Source: Myxococcales bacterium
GTDB lineage: Bacteria; Myxococcota_A; Polyangia; Fen-1088
Direction: 5' to 3'
Length of the DNA stretch: 64,000 nucleotides
Assembly: GCA_022184915.1 (NCBI GenBank)
Contig: JAGTJU010000004.1
Span: 62,001 to 126,000 of the forward strand
Part shown: one piece after another, positions 8,894 through 19,207 of the stretch
Numbering within the stretch: position 1 is the first letter of the stretch
How the letters are laid out: the number at the start of each line of letters is the position of its first letter
The notes under the pieces: generated by a model
Seen by the model: the letters and a program-made list of their open reading frames with translations, nothing else
Database searches by the model: none
What the model was told of the DNA's origin: nothing
Made by a program: the position numbers and the translations under genes

Positions 8894-8946
8894 CAGGCCT
8901 CCCGGCCGATAATGATGATTCCGATGCGAATGAGTGGGCTGCACAT
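8887..8946 (-). CDS. Isoleucine-rich leader peptide of cimA
   Basis: A 19-codon ORF with the peptide MCSPLIRIGIIIIGREACR and a TAG stop. Six of 19 codons are Ile (residues 6, 8, 10-13), with four in a row, plus one Leu. It ends 28 bases before the terminator hairpin in the cimA leader. A ribosome stalled at the Ile run would leave the downstream strand 8885-8893 free to form the antiterminator; a ribosome reaching the stop codon covers that strand and lets the terminator form. The Shine-Dalgarno is weak, and a predicted promoter places the transcript start only a few bases upstream. It begins 13 bases after the stop of the FrnE-like gene. Coding function is inferred from composition and position. 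Confidence 0.8.
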   Translation of the reverse strand: MCSPLIRIGIIIIGREACR

Positions 8947-8958
8947 GACGAAGCTCGA

Positions 8959-8987
8959 CTTATACCCCGGGCGCGCCAGAGACGCAA
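8959..8987 (-). promoter_or_regulatory. Predicted promoter for cimA leader
   Basis: On the minus strand TTGCGT (8987-8982), a 17-base spacer and TATAAG (8964-8959) match the sigma-70 layout, with a strong -10 and a weaker -35. It overlaps the last codons of the FrnE-like gene. The expected transcript start near 8952 would leave a 5' UTR of only about six bases before the leader ATG. Readthrough from the upstream gene is the alternative. Confidence 0.4.
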
Positions 8988-9649
8988 TCGCCGTGCGGGC
9001 GCTCGGGCGCGCTCGCGCTTCCGCGTTCGAGCCACTGACGCAAGCGCTCTGCGGGCTGGGCCCCCTCCACGATCAGGGGCTTGCCCTGGGTGTGCAGGAG
9101 AAAAAGCGGAACGGCGCAGACGCCGAGCGCGGCGCCCCGCGCCAAATCGGCCTCGACGTCTGCGGCGCCGGCGCCGCTTGCCAGGTCTTCCTGCAGCTGC
9201 CGCATGTCGAGGGGGACACCGTGGCGTTCGAGCGCGGCCAACACGTGATCGAGCCGGCCCACGTCGGCGCCCTCCTCGAAGTGGGCGCGGAAGAGCGCCT
9301 CGAGAGCTTGGCTTCCCGCTCCGAGCCGCTCGCACACCTTGAGGGCCCGGTGGGCAAGACGCGTATTGGGAGCGCGCTTCATGGCAGCAAAATCGAAGGT
9401 GATCCCCTGGGGGCGGCCCATGGCGGCGACGCGCTCGAAGGCGGCCTGCATGGCCCGCTCGCCACCGAATTTAGCCCGGTAGAACGGCAGCGCGTCGACT
9501 CCTTCCGCCGGCAGGCCGGGCTGCAGTAGATACGCCCTCCATCGGACGTCCACGATCGCCTGGGAAAAACCTTCCAGCGCCACCGTGAGCCGGCGCTTGC
9601 CGATGAAGCAAAAGGGACAGGCGACGTCGGAGAAAACCTCGAGCTGCAT
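8960..9649 (-). CDS. DsbA-family FrnE-like thioredoxin-fold oxidoreductase
   Basis: 229-residue cytoplasmic DsbA-superfamily protein, close to the FrnE / 2-hydroxychromene-2-carboxylate isomerase-like group. It begins MQLEVFSDVACPFCFIGKR, where CPFC (residues 11-14) is the redox CxxC at the start of the first helix. The helical insert contains the group's KRAPNTRLAHRAL segment, and the C-terminal half has GVCAVPLFLL with the cis-proline. There is no signal peptide, which fits FrnE rather than periplasmic DsbA. The ATG is chosen because the fold starts there, although the frame is open far upstream. Its 3' end overlaps the predicted promoter of the cimA leader. Confidence 0.85.
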   Translation of the reverse strand: MQLEVFSDVACPFCFIGKRRLTVALEGFSQAIVDVRWRAYLLQPGLPAEGVDALPFYRAKFGGERAMQAAFERVAAMGRPQGITFDFAAMKRAPNTRLAHRALKVCERLGAGSQALEALFRAHFEEGADVGRLDHVLAALERHGVPLDMRQLQEDLASGAGAADVEADLARGAALGVCAVPLFLLHTQGKPLIVEGAQPAERLRQWLERGSASAPERPHGDCVSGAPGV

Positions 9650-9939
9650 TGGCGTATGATGACATGAATCGGTCAGAGTCTCAGAAAACTGAGAGCGGCG
9701 CATGCATTCCACGAAAACTCGTGAGCGCTTGGGCGGGAACCTCGCCGGATCGGCAGTGAATCCGTTGGTTTGCGCCCGGAGCATGCCGGCCCGCCGCTTG
9801 CTGCAGGCGTTGGGGCCGGCGGACCCTCGCTGACCTTTTGTGCATTGCGGGACGATGTCAGGTTCGCCGCATCGGCGCGGGAACTTCCGCAACGTCAAAT
9901 ACGAATGCTGCTCCTGACGGCGCGTGGGCGCTCTGGTCG

Positions 9940-10049
9940 CGACCGCACCGGTAGGGTTTCCGTCCGGGTGCGGTCGTTTCGAGCGGTGTTCCGCTCGAGG
10001 AACGGGAACGGCCCGGCCGGGTCCGAGGGCGCTGTGCTCCGGCGCCCTC
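9940..10049. repeat. Three consecutive inverted repeats
   Basis: Stems are 9940-9949 with 9967-9976 (10 bp, followed by TTT), 9980-9986 with 9991-9997 (7 bp, 4-base loop) and 10025-10032 with 10042-10049 (8 bp). They could fold in RNA as a structured leader or small RNA, or act in DNA as binding sites for the activator of the adjacent promoter. The first stem plus TTT could also terminate rightward transcription. Confidence 0.5.
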
Positions 10050-10075
10050 TCGGCCTGTGCGCGGGAGGCTGCCGC

Positions 10076-10091
10076 TGGCACGCGCCTTGAT
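10076..10091 (+). promoter_or_regulatory. Sigma-54-like (-24/-12) promoter
   Basis: TGGCACG-CGCC-TTGAT matches the consensus TGGCACG-N4-TTGCW except that the C of the -12 GC is A. The GG and the -12 G are correctly spaced. The expected start near 10102 lies about 40 bases before the CBS-domain ATG. The mismatch at a conserved base lowers confidence. Confidence 0.4.
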
Positions 10092-10140
10092 ACCCCTGTG
10101 CAAAGAAAGCTGGCACATGGACAAACCCGGAAGCGTCTAC

Positions 10141-10650
10141 ATGAGTGAAACGGCCGACACCTTTCCGGTGCCGAACCCCCACCTGGCCGCCGCGGAAGAC
10201 CTGGATTGGAAGGTATCCGACGTGATGACCTCGCGCGTGCAGGCCGTCGAAGGCGATGCGGATCCAAAGGGGGTGGCGGGCCTCATGCGGGAGGAGAACG
10301 TGGGGCTCATTCCGGTGGTCGATGGGGAGCGTCGGGTGATTGGGTGCATCACCGATCGTGATCTCGTGGTGCGAGCGATGGCACCCGAAAGCCGGGGTGA
10401 TGCCGGAGCGACCGCGATCCGGGACCTCATGACCACGGACGTCGCTTGTGTGACCATGGACCAGCCGCTCGACGACGTGCTGGACATCATGGGCCAACGC
10501 CAGATCCGGCGGGTGCCGGTCATCGATGGGGCCCGAAGGCTAGTGGGAATCGTCTCCCTGAGCGACATCGCGCTGCGGGCAGAGCGGGACGAGCGGCTTC
10601 AAGACGCCCTCTCTCGCATCTCGCAGGCGGCGGCTTCCTCTTCGGGCTGA
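10141..10650 (+). CDS. CBS-pair domain protein
   Basis: 169-residue protein made almost entirely of two CBS domains (about residues 19-75 and 83-145), i.e. one Bateman module. Typical segments are KVSDVMTSRVQAV, GLIPVVDGERRVIGCITDRDLVVRAM and the repeat IRDLMTTDVACV with RRVPVIDGARRLVGIVSLSDIALR. Such modules bind adenine nucleotides or SAM and report energy state to a partner; no catalytic domain is attached here. A GGAAG lies seven bases before this ATG; an in-frame ATG at 10117 is an alternative. The upstream sigma-54-like element and inverted repeats suggest stress- or activator-dependent expression. Confidence 0.85.
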   Translation: MSETADTFPVPNPHLAAAEDLDWKVSDVMTSRVQAVEGDADPKGVAGLMREENVGLIPVVDGERRVIGCITDRDLVVRAMAPESRGDAGATAIRDLMTTDVACVTMDQPLDDVLDIMGQRQIRRVPVIDGARRLVGIVSLSDIALRAERDERLQDALSRISQAAASSSG

Positions 10651-10659
10651 CGGGGGCCT

Positions 10660-11520
10660 TCACGGGGTTTCTTTGCGGAACACACGGAGACCCGCCCCAA
10701 GCTCCTCGTACGCGCGTGCGCGCGGGTTGCCACGGAGGCTCTCTCTTCGGCCGAGCACCAGGACACCGAAACGGGCAAGGCTCTCGTGAATCAGGTCGAA
10801 GACACGGCCCTGCAGGGTGTCGTCGAAATAGATGTTCACGTTTCTGCAGAGAACCAAATGAAACTCGTTGAAGACCTGGTCGGTCGCCAAATTGTGCTGA
10901 GAGAAGACGACATTGCGGCGAAGATGCGAGCGCAAGATGGCGTGCGCGTGGTCTGTCAGGTAGTACGTCGAGAAGTCTTCCCGCCCGCCGGCAAGCTGGT
11001 AGGCCGCGGTGTAGTCGCGCATCTGAGAGAGGGGGAAGATCCCGCGTCGGGCCTTCTCGAGAACACCGTCGCTGATGTCGGTCGCATAGATGCGACAGCG
11101 CTCGTAGAGACCCTCCTCCTCGAGGAGAATCGCGATCGAGTAGAGCTCCTCGCCGCTCGAACAGCCTGCGACCCAGATCCTCAGGAAAGGGTAGGTGCGC
11201 AGGTGTGACACCACGCGGTTGCGAAGGGTCAGGTACACTTCGGGGTCACGAAACATGGACGTGGTGTGCACCGCCACGGTCTCGACGAACCTCGCCATCG
11301 CGGTGGGATCGTGCAACACCCTGTCGAGCAGCGCGGAGACGCGACCGAGTCCCTCCTGATCCAACGCACGTTTGATGCGCCGTTGGAGGGACGCGCGGGC
11401 GTAGTTCCTGAAGTCGTAGCCGTAGCGCCGGTAGATGCCCTCGAGAAGCAGCTCGATCTCGAGCTCACGCTTCGGTGATCCCCCCACCAGGTGCTCCGGG
11501 CTGCTCAGCGATAGAGCCAT
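10660..11520 (-). CDS. cheR: CheR-family protein-glutamate methyltransferase
   Basis: 286-residue CheR-type SAM-dependent methyltransferase. The N-terminal helical domain has [19 protein letters not shown], typical of CheR. The catalytic domain has [21 protein letters not shown], the SAM-binding motif, and [11 protein letters not shown], the later NVLIYF-type motif. The start ATG overlaps the last 16 bases of the giant HAMP kinase gene, so translation is probably coupled. No chemoreceptor or CheB is nearby, so it probably serves the adjacent kinase module rather than a flagellar pathway; this is inference. It is the last gene of a three-gene minus-strand signalling operon. Confidence 0.9.
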   Translation of the reverse strand: MALSLSSPEHLVGGSPKRELEIELLLEGIYRRYGYDFRNYARASLQRRIKRALDQEGLGRVSALLDRVLHDPTAMARFVETVAVHTTSMFRDPEVYLTLRNRVVSHLRTYPFLRIWVAGCSSGEELYSIAILLEEEGLYERCRIYATDISDGVLEKARRGIFPLSQMRDYTAAYQLAGGREDFSTYYLTDHAHAILRSHLRRNVVFSQHNLATDQVFNEFHLVLCRNVNIYFDDTLQGRVFDLIHESLARFGVLVLGRRESLRGNPRARAYEELGAGLRVFRKETP

Positions 11521-14500
11521 ACCCTCAGCAAAGACACGAGCTGGTCGGCGTCGACCGGTTTCGTGACGTAGTCGGAGGCGCCGGCTTGTAAGCACTTTTC
11601 GCGATCGCCCCTCATCGCCTTGGCCGTGAGGGCGATGATGGGGAGCTGCCCGTGACGCTCGGACTTTCGGATTTCGGCGGTGGCCTCGTAGCCGTTCATC
11701 TCGGGCATCATGATGTCCATGAGAACCAGGTCTATGCCCGGGGTCTCCTCGAGCTTCTGCAGCGCCTCCCTGCCGTTCTCCGCGAAAGAGACCTTCATGT
11801 CGTGCTGCTCGAGCAGTGTTGTGATCGCGAACAGGTTGCGGGCGTCATCGTCAACCACCAGCACATGCTTGCCGGCCAGCGCCGGATCCGTCTCGGCCAG
11901 CCGGCGCAGGATCTCCCGCTTCGGGGCGGGCAGGCACGCCTCCACACGGTGCAAAAAGAGCGCTGTTTCGTCGAGCAGGCGCTCCGGGGACTTCGCATCT
12001 TTGATGATGATGGTGTCTGCCACCCGGCGTAGCTCGAGCTCCTCCGTGCGGCTGAGCTCCTTGCCGGTGTACACCACCACCGGGATGCGGCGTAGACTGG
12101 GCGTGTCGCGAATGGCTTTGACCAGCTCGTAGCCCGTCATGTCGGGCAGCTTCAGGTCGATCACCACGCAGTCGAAGGGGTGGGTGCCAAGCATGTCCAG
12201 GGCCTCCCCTGCGGTGCCCACCGCCGTGGTCTTCACGTCGCCATTCCCGATCAGCTCGACGAGGCTTTGGCGCTGCTCGGGATCGTCTTCGACGATGAGC
12301 AGCTGCTTGACCTGCTTCTCGAGGAACGCCTCCATGTGGGAGAAGACCTCGCCCAGTTCCTCGCTGGAGACGGGCTTCTGTAGCACGGCCAGGGCGCCTT
12401 GTTCGAGTCCGCGTCTCTGCGCCTCGGCGCCGCTGATGACGTGAACGGGGATGTGGCGCGTTTGGGGGGTGTGCTTGAGCTGGTCCAGGAGCACCCAGCC
12501 GTCGACGTCCGGCAGGCCCAGATCGAGGCTGATCGCGTGGGGTTTCAGCTCGCGGGCCATTTCGAACGCCTGTGCACCCGTGCGCGCCAGGATGGCCTTG
12601 AAGCCGTGCTCTCGCGCCTTGTGCATGACGAGGCTAGCAAAGGGCTCGTCGTCTTCGACCACGAGGACGACGCGGTCGCCGGGCTCGATATGCCGCCGGT
12701 CGTCGTTGGGTTCGGGGCGGAAGCGCGCATCCGTGGGTTCGGCGGACGGCGCTGTGGGAGCGAGGGGCGGAAGGCGCCCCGGTAAGGCGGGGTCTTCCGG
12801 CGCTGGACGCGACGTGCGGGACACGGGGGGGGACAACGGCAGCGTCAGCGTGAAGGTGCTGCCCTTTCCCACCTCGCTTTCGAGGCGGATGGCGCCGCCG
12901 ATGAGGGCGGCAATTTCACGGCTGATGGCCAGGCCAAGCCCGGTGCCGCCGAAGCGCCGGCTGGTGCTACCGTCGGCTTGTTGGAAAGCCTCGAATACAA
13001 TCTTGTGCTTGTCCTTGGGGATGCCGATCCCGGTGTCGATGATGCGGAAAGAGAGCCCTGGCCCGCCCGTACCCGCGGGGACGGCCTGAACCTCGAGCTT
13101 GACGTGGCCGCTCTCGGTGAACTTGATTGCGTTGGATAGCAAGTTGCGCAGGATCTGCTTGAGGCGCATGTCGTCCGTGTCGAGACCTTCGGGCAAGTTC
13201 GGCTCCAGGACGACCTCGAAGCCGAGCTGCTTCTCGGCGGCCATGGGCTCGAAGGTTCGCAGCACATAGTCGCGCAGATCATCGATCGAGACCGGGGTCA
13301 CCTCGAGCTCGAGGGTTCCAGACTCGACTTTGGCCAGATCGAGGATCTCGTTGATGAGAGAGAGCAGATCGCTGCCTGCTTGGTGAATCGTGCGCGCGAA
13401 CTCGATCTGCTTGCCGGTCAGGTTCGCGTCACGGTTCTCGGTGAGCTGCCGTGACAGGATGAGTAGGCTGTTGAGCGGGGTGCGCAGTTCATGGGACATG
13501 TTGGCAAGGAACTCGGATTTGTAGCGTGATGTGAGGGTCAGCTGCTCGGCTTTCTCCTCCAGCTCTTGGCGGGCAAGCTCGACCTCGCGGTTCTTTCGCT
13601 CGACCTCTGACTTTTGCTCGGTGAGCTGACTGGCCTTTTCCTCGAGCTCCTCGTTCGTCTGCTGTAGCTCTTCCTGCTGGGTCTGCAGCTCTTCGGCCAT
13701 GCTCTGCGATTGACGGAGAAGATCGTCCGTGCGCATGGTGGCCTCGACGGCCGCAACCACGATCCCCAAGCTCTCGACCAGCTGGTCCAGCAGGGCCAAC
13801 TGGACCGGAGTGAAGGTGTGAAACGACGCGAACTCGAGGGCTCCCTTGATGACACCCTCGAAGACGATTGGCACAACGACCAAACAACGAGGGCTCGCGT
13901 CACCCAGGGCGGACGTGATCTTTATGTAGTCGTCCGGTATCTCGGAGACCATGATGCGCCGAAGCTCTCGGGCCGCTTGTCCCACCAGTCCCTCGCCGAG
14001 GGCAAAGACGTTCGAAAGTCCTTTGCGCTCCCGGTAGGCGTAGGCAGCGAACAGTCTGAGGCGCAGCGTTTGGTCCTCGCGCTGGGCCAGAAAGAAGGCC
14101 CCGTGCTGGGCCTCCACCGCCGGCGCCAGCTCGGAGAGAACCTGATTGGCCAGGGCGGAGAGGTCGCGTTGACCTTGCAGCATCCGGGTAAAGCGCGCCA
14201 GGTTCGTCTTCAGCCAATCCTGCTCTTGGTTGGCGTTGGTGGTCTCGGCCAGCGTTCGAATCATCTGGTTGATGTTGTCTTTGAGCTGGGCCACCTCGCC
14301 GCGCGCGTCGACCGTGATCGACTGCGTGAGGTCGCCCTTGGTCACTGCGGTTGCAACGTCGCCGATGGCGCGTACCTGTCGGGTGAGATTCCCGGCCAGC
14401 TCGTTGACGTTGTTGGTCAAGTCACGCCACACGCCGGCGGCACCCGGCACGTCGGCCTGCCCCCCGAGCTTGCCTTCCACACCCACGTCTCGTGCCACAC

Positions 14501-17270
14501 CGGTGACCTGTTGTGCGAAGACCGACAAGGTATCGATCATTCCATTGATGGTGTCGACGAGCAGAGCGATCTCGCCCTGGGCCTCGAGCACGAGTTTTTG
14601 CGTGAGGTCGCCATGCGCCACGGCGGTGACCACGCGGGCGATGCCGCCCACCTGGGCCGTCAGGTTGCGCGCCATCACGTTGACGTTGTCGGTGAGCTCC
14701 TTCCAAATTCCTGAGATGCCAGGTACGTTTGCCTGGCCCCCGAGCACGCCGTCTGTCCCCACCTCGCGTGCCACGCGGGAGACCTCGGCTCCGAAGGCGT
14801 TGAGCTGGTCGACCATGGTGTTGATCGTGCCCTTGAGCTCGGCCAGCTCGCCCCGCACCTCCACCGTGATCTTGCGTGTGAGATCGCCATTGGCGACGGC
14901 GGTCGTGACCTCGGCGATGTCGCGCACCTGGTTCGTGAGGTTACTGGCCATCAGGTTTACGTTGTCGGTGAGCTCTCGCCACACGCCGGACACTCCCCGC
15001 ACGGCCGCCTGCCCTCCAAGCACGCCCTCCACCCCGACGTCGCTCGCGACCCGCGTGACCTCGTCCGCGAAGCTGCTCAGCTGGTCCACCATCGTGTTGA
15101 TCGTGTTCTTGAGCTCGAGGATTTCCCCACGGACCTCCACGGTCACTTTGCGGCTCAGGTCACCTTGCGCGATGGCGGTGGCGACCTGGGAGATGTCGCG
15201 CACCTGGTTGGTGAGGTTGCTGGCGAGCAGGTTTACGTTGTCGGTGAGTTCTTTCCAGATGCCGCGAACGCCTGCCACCGAGGCTTGCCCGCCCAATCGA
15301 CCGTCGACGCCCACCTCGCTAGCGACACGGCTGACCTCTGAGGCGAACGAGCCCAGCTGATCGATCATCGAGTTGAAGGTCTTTTTGACCTCGAGGACCT
15401 CGCCCCGGGCCTCCACTTCGATCTTTTGGGTGAGGTCGCCCTGGGCAATGGCCGTGGCGGCCTGGGAGATGTTACGCACCTGCTGCGTGAGGTTGTTGGC
15501 CATCGAGTTCACGGCATCGGTGAGATGGCGCCAGGTACCCGCGGCGCCGCGGACATCGGCCTGCCCGCCGAGCTTGCCCTCGGTCCCCACCTCCGTGGCG
15601 AGGCGGGTGACTTGATCTGCGAACGAGCCCAGCTGGTCGACCATCGTGTTGATCGTGTTCTTGAGCGCGAGCAACTCGCCACGCACCTCGACGGTGATCT
15701 TCTTGGTCAGATCGCCGTTGGCCACGGCGGTGGTCACGGCCGCGATGTCGCGCACCTGGTTCGTCAGGTTGCGACCCATCTGGTTCACGTTGTCCGTGAT
15801 CTCCCGCCACACACCCGAAATCTCGGAGACCTCTGCCTGCACGCCCAGGGTTCCTTCGGTCCCCACGAGCCGTGCCACGCGGGACACCTGAGCGGCGAAC
15901 CGGTTGAGCTTGTCCACGGTGGTGTTGATGGTATTTTTGAGGGTTTGGATCTCCCCCCGGGCTTCGACGGTGATCTTGTGGCGCAGGTCGCCTCCGGCGA
16001 TTGCGGTGACGACCTCGGCGATGTTGCGCACCTGCATGGTGAGGTTGTTGGCCATGCCGTTGACGCTTTCAGTGAGCTCCCTCCATACCCCCGAGACGCC
16101 GCTCACCGCGGCCTGGCCGCCGAGGACGCCATCGGTTCCGACTTCTCGAGCCACACGGGTGACCTCGGCCGCGAAGGAGCCCAGCCGATCCATCGTGGTG
16201 TTGATCGTGTTTTTGAGGTCGAGCAGCTCTCCTTGCACCTCGACCGTGATCTTTTTTGACAGGTCGCCGCGCGCGATCGCGCTCGAGACGTCGGAGATGT
16301 TGCGGACCTGGGCCGTCAGGTTGTGGGCCATGGAGTTGACGTTGTCGGTGAGCTCCTGCCAAACGCCGGAGGCGCCGCGCACCCGTGCCTGTCCGCCCAG
16401 AATCCCCTCGGTCCCCACCTCGCGGGCCACGCGGGAGACCTCGCTGGCAAAGGCCTCGAGCTGCGCGACCATCGTGTTGATGGTTTTCTTGAGCGCGAGC
16501 ATTTCGCCCTTGGCTTCGATGCTCACCGTCTTCGACAGATCCCCTTGCAGCACGAGCGTGGTGACTTCGGCGATCTCGCGTACCTGGTCCGAAAGCGTGC
16601 TGGCCACGCGGTTGAAGCCGTCGGTGAGTTCCTTCCACGAGCCCGCCGCGCCCTTGACCTGGATCCGTGTGCCAAGACGCCCTTCCGTGGCGATGGCGGT
16701 GGCGGCCCTGGCTACCTCGTCCGTGAGCGTCACCATCTGGGCGGAGAGGCCGTTGATCACCTTGGCGTGGCGGAGGAAGTCACCGCAGAGTGGCCCGTCC
16801 CGGCCCTCGAGGTCGACCGCCTGAGTGAAGTCTCCACGTCCGAGGGCCGAGACCGAGAGCATCACGTCCTTGAGGTGCATCGTGAGGGCATCGAGCACTT
16901 GATTCGTCTCGCTCGCGATCTGGGTCCATCCACCTCGGGCCGAGGGCCGTGGGAGCCTCTTGTGGGTGCGGCCTTCCACCGTGATCTCGCGGCTCAGGGT
17001 CTGCAGTTCCTGTCCGTGTGTCTCGAGCTGGGCGGCCAAGTCGTTGACCAGGGCCGCCACCTGGCCCTCCTCACCAGGCTCCCCCTCGGCAAGCCGGGCG
17101 GAGAAGTCTCCGCGGTGCAGGGCGCGCAGCGTGGCGATGAGCGCACGGTGGAACGAAGGCGCCGCGCCCAGCGTGGGCGTGCGACCGGCGGTTCGGGCGG
17201 CCTTCCCGTGCGATCTTCCGTTCGTGGTTTTGGGGGGCGTACCGTCGGTGGGAGGCGCTTGCGAGCTCAT
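11505..17270 (-). CDS. Giant HAMP-repeat hybrid histidine kinase
   Basis: 1921-residue soluble hybrid kinase. Residues about 40-1020 are a tandem array of HAMP-type modules: nine near-identical 92-residue units marked by VGTEGxLGGQAxVxGxxGxWxELTDNVN and [16 protein letters not shown], plus two diverged units at the N-terminus. Then follow a GAF domain (about 1045-1190), a long coiled coil, HisKA with H-box NMSHELRTP (about 1257), HATPase_c (about 1370-1490) and three receiver domains (about 1533-1650, 1655-1770 and 1800-1915), each with an acidic pair and phospho-Asp. There is no transmembrane segment. The layout resembles poly-HAMP group III fungal kinases (Nik1) and related bacterial proteins. 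It overlaps the upstream kinase by ATGA and cheR downstream. Confidence 0.93.
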   Translation of the reverse strand: MSSQAPPTDGTPPKTTNGRSHGKAARTAGRTPTLGAAPSFHRALIATLRALHRGDFSARLAEGEPGEEGQVAALVNDLAAQLETHGQELQTLSREITVEGRTHKRLPRPSARGGWTQIASETNQVLDALTMHLKDVMLSVSALGRGDFTQAVDLEGRDGPLCGDFLRHAKVINGLSAQMVTLTDEVARAATAIATEGRLGTRIQVKGAAGSWKELTDGFNRVASTLSDQVREIAEVTTLVLQGDLSKTVSIEAKGEMLALKKTINTMVAQLEAFASEVSRVAREVGTEGILGGQARVRGASGVWQELTDNVNSMAHNLTAQVRNISDVSSAIARGDLSKKITVEVQGELLDLKNTINTTMDRLGSFAAEVTRVAREVGTDGVLGGQAAVSGVSGVWRELTESVNGMANNLTMQVRNIAEVVTAIAGGDLRHKITVEARGEIQTLKNTINTTVDKLNRFAAQVSRVARLVGTEGTLGVQAEVSEISGVWREITDNVNQMGRNLTNQVRDIAAVTTAVANGDLTKKITVEVRGELLALKNTINTMVDQLGSFADQVTRLATEVGTEGKLGGQADVRGAAGTWRHLTDAVNSMANNLTQQVRNISQAATAIAQGDLTQKIEVEARGEVLEVKKTFNSMIDQLGSFASEVSRVASEVGVDGRLGGQASVAGVRGIWKELTDNVNLLASNLTNQVRDISQVATAIAQGDLSRKVTVEVRGEILELKNTINTMVDQLSSFADEVTRVASDVGVEGVLGGQAAVRGVSGVWRELTDNVNLMASNLTNQVRDIAEVTTAVANGDLTRKITVEVRGELAELKGTINTMVDQLNAFGAEVSRVAREVGTDGVLGGQANVPGISGIWKELTDNVNVMARNLTAQVGGIARVVTAVAHGDLTQKLVLEAQGEIALLVDTINGMIDTLSVFAQQVTGVARDVGVEGKLGGQADVPGAAGVWRDLTNNVNELAGNLTRQVRAIGDVATAVTKGDLTQSITVDARGEVAQLKDNINQMIRTLAETTNANQEQDWLKTNLARFTRMLQGQRDLSALANQVLSELAPAVEAQHGAFFLAQREDQTLRLRLFAAYAYRERKGLSNVFALGEGLVGQAARELRRIMVSEIPDDYIKITSALGDASPRCLVVVPIVFEGVIKGALEFASFHTFTPVQLALLDQLVESLGIVVAAVEATMRTDDLLRQSQSMAEELQTQQEELQQTNEELEEKASQLTEQKSEVERKNREVELARQELEEKAEQLTLTSRYKSEFLANMSHELRTPLNSLLILSRQLTENRDANLTGKQIEFARTIHQAGSDLLSLINEILDLAKVESGTLELEVTPVSIDDLRDYVLRTFEPMAAEKQLGFEVVLEPNLPEGLDTDDMRLKQILRNLLSNAIKFTESGHVKLEVQAVPAGTGGPGLSFRIIDTGIGIPKDKHKIVFEAFQQADGSTSRRFGGTGLGLAISREIAALIGGAIRLESEVGKGSTFTLTLPLSPPVSRTSRPAPEDPALPGRLPPLAPTAPSAEPTDARFRPEPNDDRRHIEPGDRVVLVVEDDEPFASLVMHKAREHGFKAILARTGAQAFEMARELKPHAISLDLGLPDVDGWVLLDQLKHTPQTRHIPVHVISGAEAQRRGLEQGALAVLQKPVSSEELGEVFSHMEAFLEKQVKQLLIVEDDPEQRQSLVELIGNGDVKTTAVGTAGEALDMLGTHPFDCVVIDLKLPDMTGYELVKAIRDTPSLRRIPVVVYTGKELSRTEELELRRVADTIIIKDAKSPERLLDETALFLHRVEACLPAPKREILRRLAETDPALAGKHVLVVDDDARNLFAITTLLEQHDMKVSFAENGREALQKLEETPGIDLVLMDIMMPEMNGYEATAEIRKSERHGQLPIIALTAKAMRGDREKCLQAGASDYVTKPVDADQLVSLLRVWLYR
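14268..16750 (-). repeat. Nine-copy 276-bp in-gene tandem repeat (HAMP modules)
   Basis: The AGRTCGCC-like codons of the GDLT segment recur near 14330, 14605, 14880, 15157, 15433, 15709, 15985, 16261 and 16537, an almost exact 276-base period (92 codons). The copies differ at many third positions, so the array is old or diversified, but it remains a recombination-prone DNA tract that could expand, contract or be misassembled. Confidence 0.85.
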
Positions 17271-18946
17271 GGAAGCGTGACTTCGTCTTCGGAGGGGAGG
17301 AAGGTGGCGATGTCGTCGAGGTCGATGGGCTTGACCAGATACCCGTCGAAACCCGCCGCGTGGGCGGCCTCTCGATCGCTCTGGCGTCCGAAGCCGGTCA
17401 TCGCGACGAGGCGGGGGAAAGGGCCAAGCGTGCGGCGAATGGTGCGGGCCACTTCGTAGCCATCGACGCGCGGCATGCCGACGTCCACGAACGCGATCTC
17501 GGGCTGAAACGTGGCGATGACGTCGATGCCTTCGTCCCCGTCGGAGGCCGCGCGGACGTCGTAGCCCCAGCTGGTGAGCAGGTCGACCAGGGTCTCGCGG
17601 ATGTCCTCGTTGTCGTCCACCACGACCACCCTGCGGGGCCCGCCGTGGCCTCGGGGCCGCGACGGTGGCGGGGGCACGGGTGCGGCGGGGGCAGGGGCGT
17701 GGCAGCCCTCCTCGCTGACCCGCGGCAGGGTGATCGTGAAGGTGCTGCCCTTGCCTGCGCCGTCGCTCGCGGCCGTGACCTGCCCCCCGTGAAGCTCGAC
17801 CAAACGGCGCACCAGAGTGAGGCCGAGTCCCAGCCCGCCGTGCACGCTCGTGCGCTTTTGCACGAAAATGTCGAACACCGAGGGAAGGAGGTCCGCGTCG
17901 ATGCCGGAGCCGTTGTCTTCCACCACGACCGTGACCTGGTTGTCCTCGGCGCGCGCCGTGACCCGGATCTGTCCGGCGGGCCGCGTGTACTTGGCGGCAT
18001 TGTGAAGGAGGTTGGCCACCACCTGTGTGAGGCGAACCGCATCGGCCCGGACGTAGACAGGCCTTGCGGGCACCTCCAGGATCAACGCCTGTTGACGTTC
18101 GGTGATCGCCGGGCGGACCGTGGCGATCGCTTGGTCAAGCACGCTCGCCACCTCGAGTGTCTCGGGTTCAAGTTCGATCTTGCCGCAGTTGATGCGCGAG
18201 ACGTCCAACAGGTCGTCGACCAGCCGGCGCAGATGCCGGACCTGCCGGTTCATTGTCTCGAAGGCACGGGCTTCGGCGGAGCGGCTCTCCACCGTGCCGA
18301 GCAAGGTGGGGCGGATGAGCTCGAGCCCCGTCACGATCGGCGCGAGGGGGTTGCGCAATTCGTGCCCCAACATCGCGAGAAATTCGTCCTTGCGCTGGTC
18401 GGCCTGCGCCAGCTCCTCGCGCCGCTTGCGCATTGCCGCTTCGGCCCAGAGACGCTTTTCTTCTCCGAGGAGGCGTTCGTGCTCGCGCCGCTGGTGCTCA
18501 CGGAGCTGTTCGGCCTGCACGCGGATCTCGTCGGCCCGCCGGCGCAGCTCGATGAACACGGACACCTTGGCCCGCAAGACGTCTGGCGTGATCGGCTTGA
18601 AGAGGAAGTCGACCGCGCCCATGTTGTAGGCTTCGAGCACCTGGCGATCATCGCGAGAGTAAGCGGTGACGAAAATGATCGGCACGTGGTGCGTGCGCGA
18701 ACGTGCGCGGATGAGCCGTGCCGTTTCGAAGCCATCGAGGTCGGGCATCAACACGTCCAGCACCACGACGGCGAAATCACGATCCAGGAGGGAGCGAAGC
18801 GCTTGTTGCCCGGACGTGGCGCGGACGAAATCAGCCGCCAGCCCGTCGAGCGACGCCTCGAACGCCGCAAGGTTGTTTGGATTGTCGTCGACGAGCAGGA
18901 TCGCCGAACGGGTCACGTCGAGGAGAGGGGATTCGGGCGCGTACAT
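17267..18946 (-). CDS. REC-HisKA-HATPase-REC hybrid histidine kinase
   Basis: About 559 residues with the order receiver (10-130; [23 protein letters not shown]), coiled linker (130-180), HisKA with H-box [14 protein letters not shown], HATPase_c ([28 protein letters not shown]), a Pro-rich linker and a C-terminal receiver ([27 protein letters not shown]). It has no membrane segment and no sensory domain, so the N-terminal receiver is the likely input. The start is uncertain: the ATG just before the receiver is chosen, but the frame is open to 19093. Its stop overlaps the start of the giant kinase as ATGA, so both should be made together. Confidence 0.85.
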   Translation of the reverse strand: MYAPESPLLDVTRSAILLVDDNPNNLAAFEASLDGLAADFVRATSGQQALRSLLDRDFAVVVLDVLMPDLDGFETARLIRARSRTHHVPIIFVTAYSRDDRQVLEAYNMGAVDFLFKPITPDVLRAKVSVFIELRRRADEIRVQAEQLREHQRREHERLLGEEKRLWAEAAMRKRREELAQADQRKDEFLAMLGHELRNPLAPIVTGLELIRPTLLGTVESRSAEARAFETMNRQVRHLRRLVDDLLDVSRINCGKIELEPETLEVASVLDQAIATVRPAITERQQALILEVPARPVYVRADAVRLTQVVANLLHNAAKYTRPAGQIRVTARAEDNQVTVVVEDNGSGIDADLLPSVFDIFVQKRTSVHGGLGLGLTLVRRLVELHGGQVTAASDGAGKGSTFTITLPRVSEEGCHAPAPAAPVPPPPSRPRGHGGPRRVVVVDDNEDIRETLVDLLTSWGYDVRAASDGDEGIDVIATFQPEIAFVDVGMPRVDGYEVARTIRRTLGPFPRLVAMTGFGRQSDREAAHAAGFDGYLVKPIDLDDIATFLPSEDEVTLP

Positions 18947-19207
18947 CCTGAGGGTGCCCGAGCCCGATGCAAACGAAAGGCCATCTGCAAGCCTCGCCTG
19001 TGGCCCGGTGACCCCGCGGGGCCGTCGCGGCGGCGTAACGAGCGTCACGAATGGGAAACGGAACGTCCCGTTCATGGGGGCCCGCGCGGCCACGGTGGCA
19101 TCTTACCTGCACAGGTGTGGGACCCAGGAAAAGGACTCGCGGGTGACGGTTTCGGCGTCCTGAGGTGTTTCGTCTCAGGGAGCTGTCGAACGAACCAGGA
19201 GACGAAC

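Larger units (their letters stand above)
9650..10140. other. Hairpin-rich divergent intergenic region
   Basis: About 490 bases between divergent starts. No convincing small gene was found; the open frames here lack start signals and family resemblance. It holds three strong inverted repeats (9940-10049) and a sigma-54-like promoter (10076-10091). The half nearest the FrnE-like gene shows nothing recognisable. Confidence 0.6.

Noticed and set aside
8213-8944. Alternative His-rich frame (MQPTHSHRNHHYRPG) overlapping the cimA leader, as a possible histidine leader
   Set aside because: It does not stop before the terminator but runs into cimA, and the downstream gene makes isoleucine precursor, not histidine. 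The Ile frame stops exactly in the antiterminator strand.
9770-10090. 106-codon plus-strand frame in the intergenic region
   Set aside because: No RBS, covers three hairpins, composition unlike a gene; better explained as regulatory DNA.
14268-16750. Regular ~276-bp repeats as a CRISPR or satellite array
   Set aside because: They are in frame, protein-coding HAMP modules with codon-level divergence and no short repeat-spacer structure.
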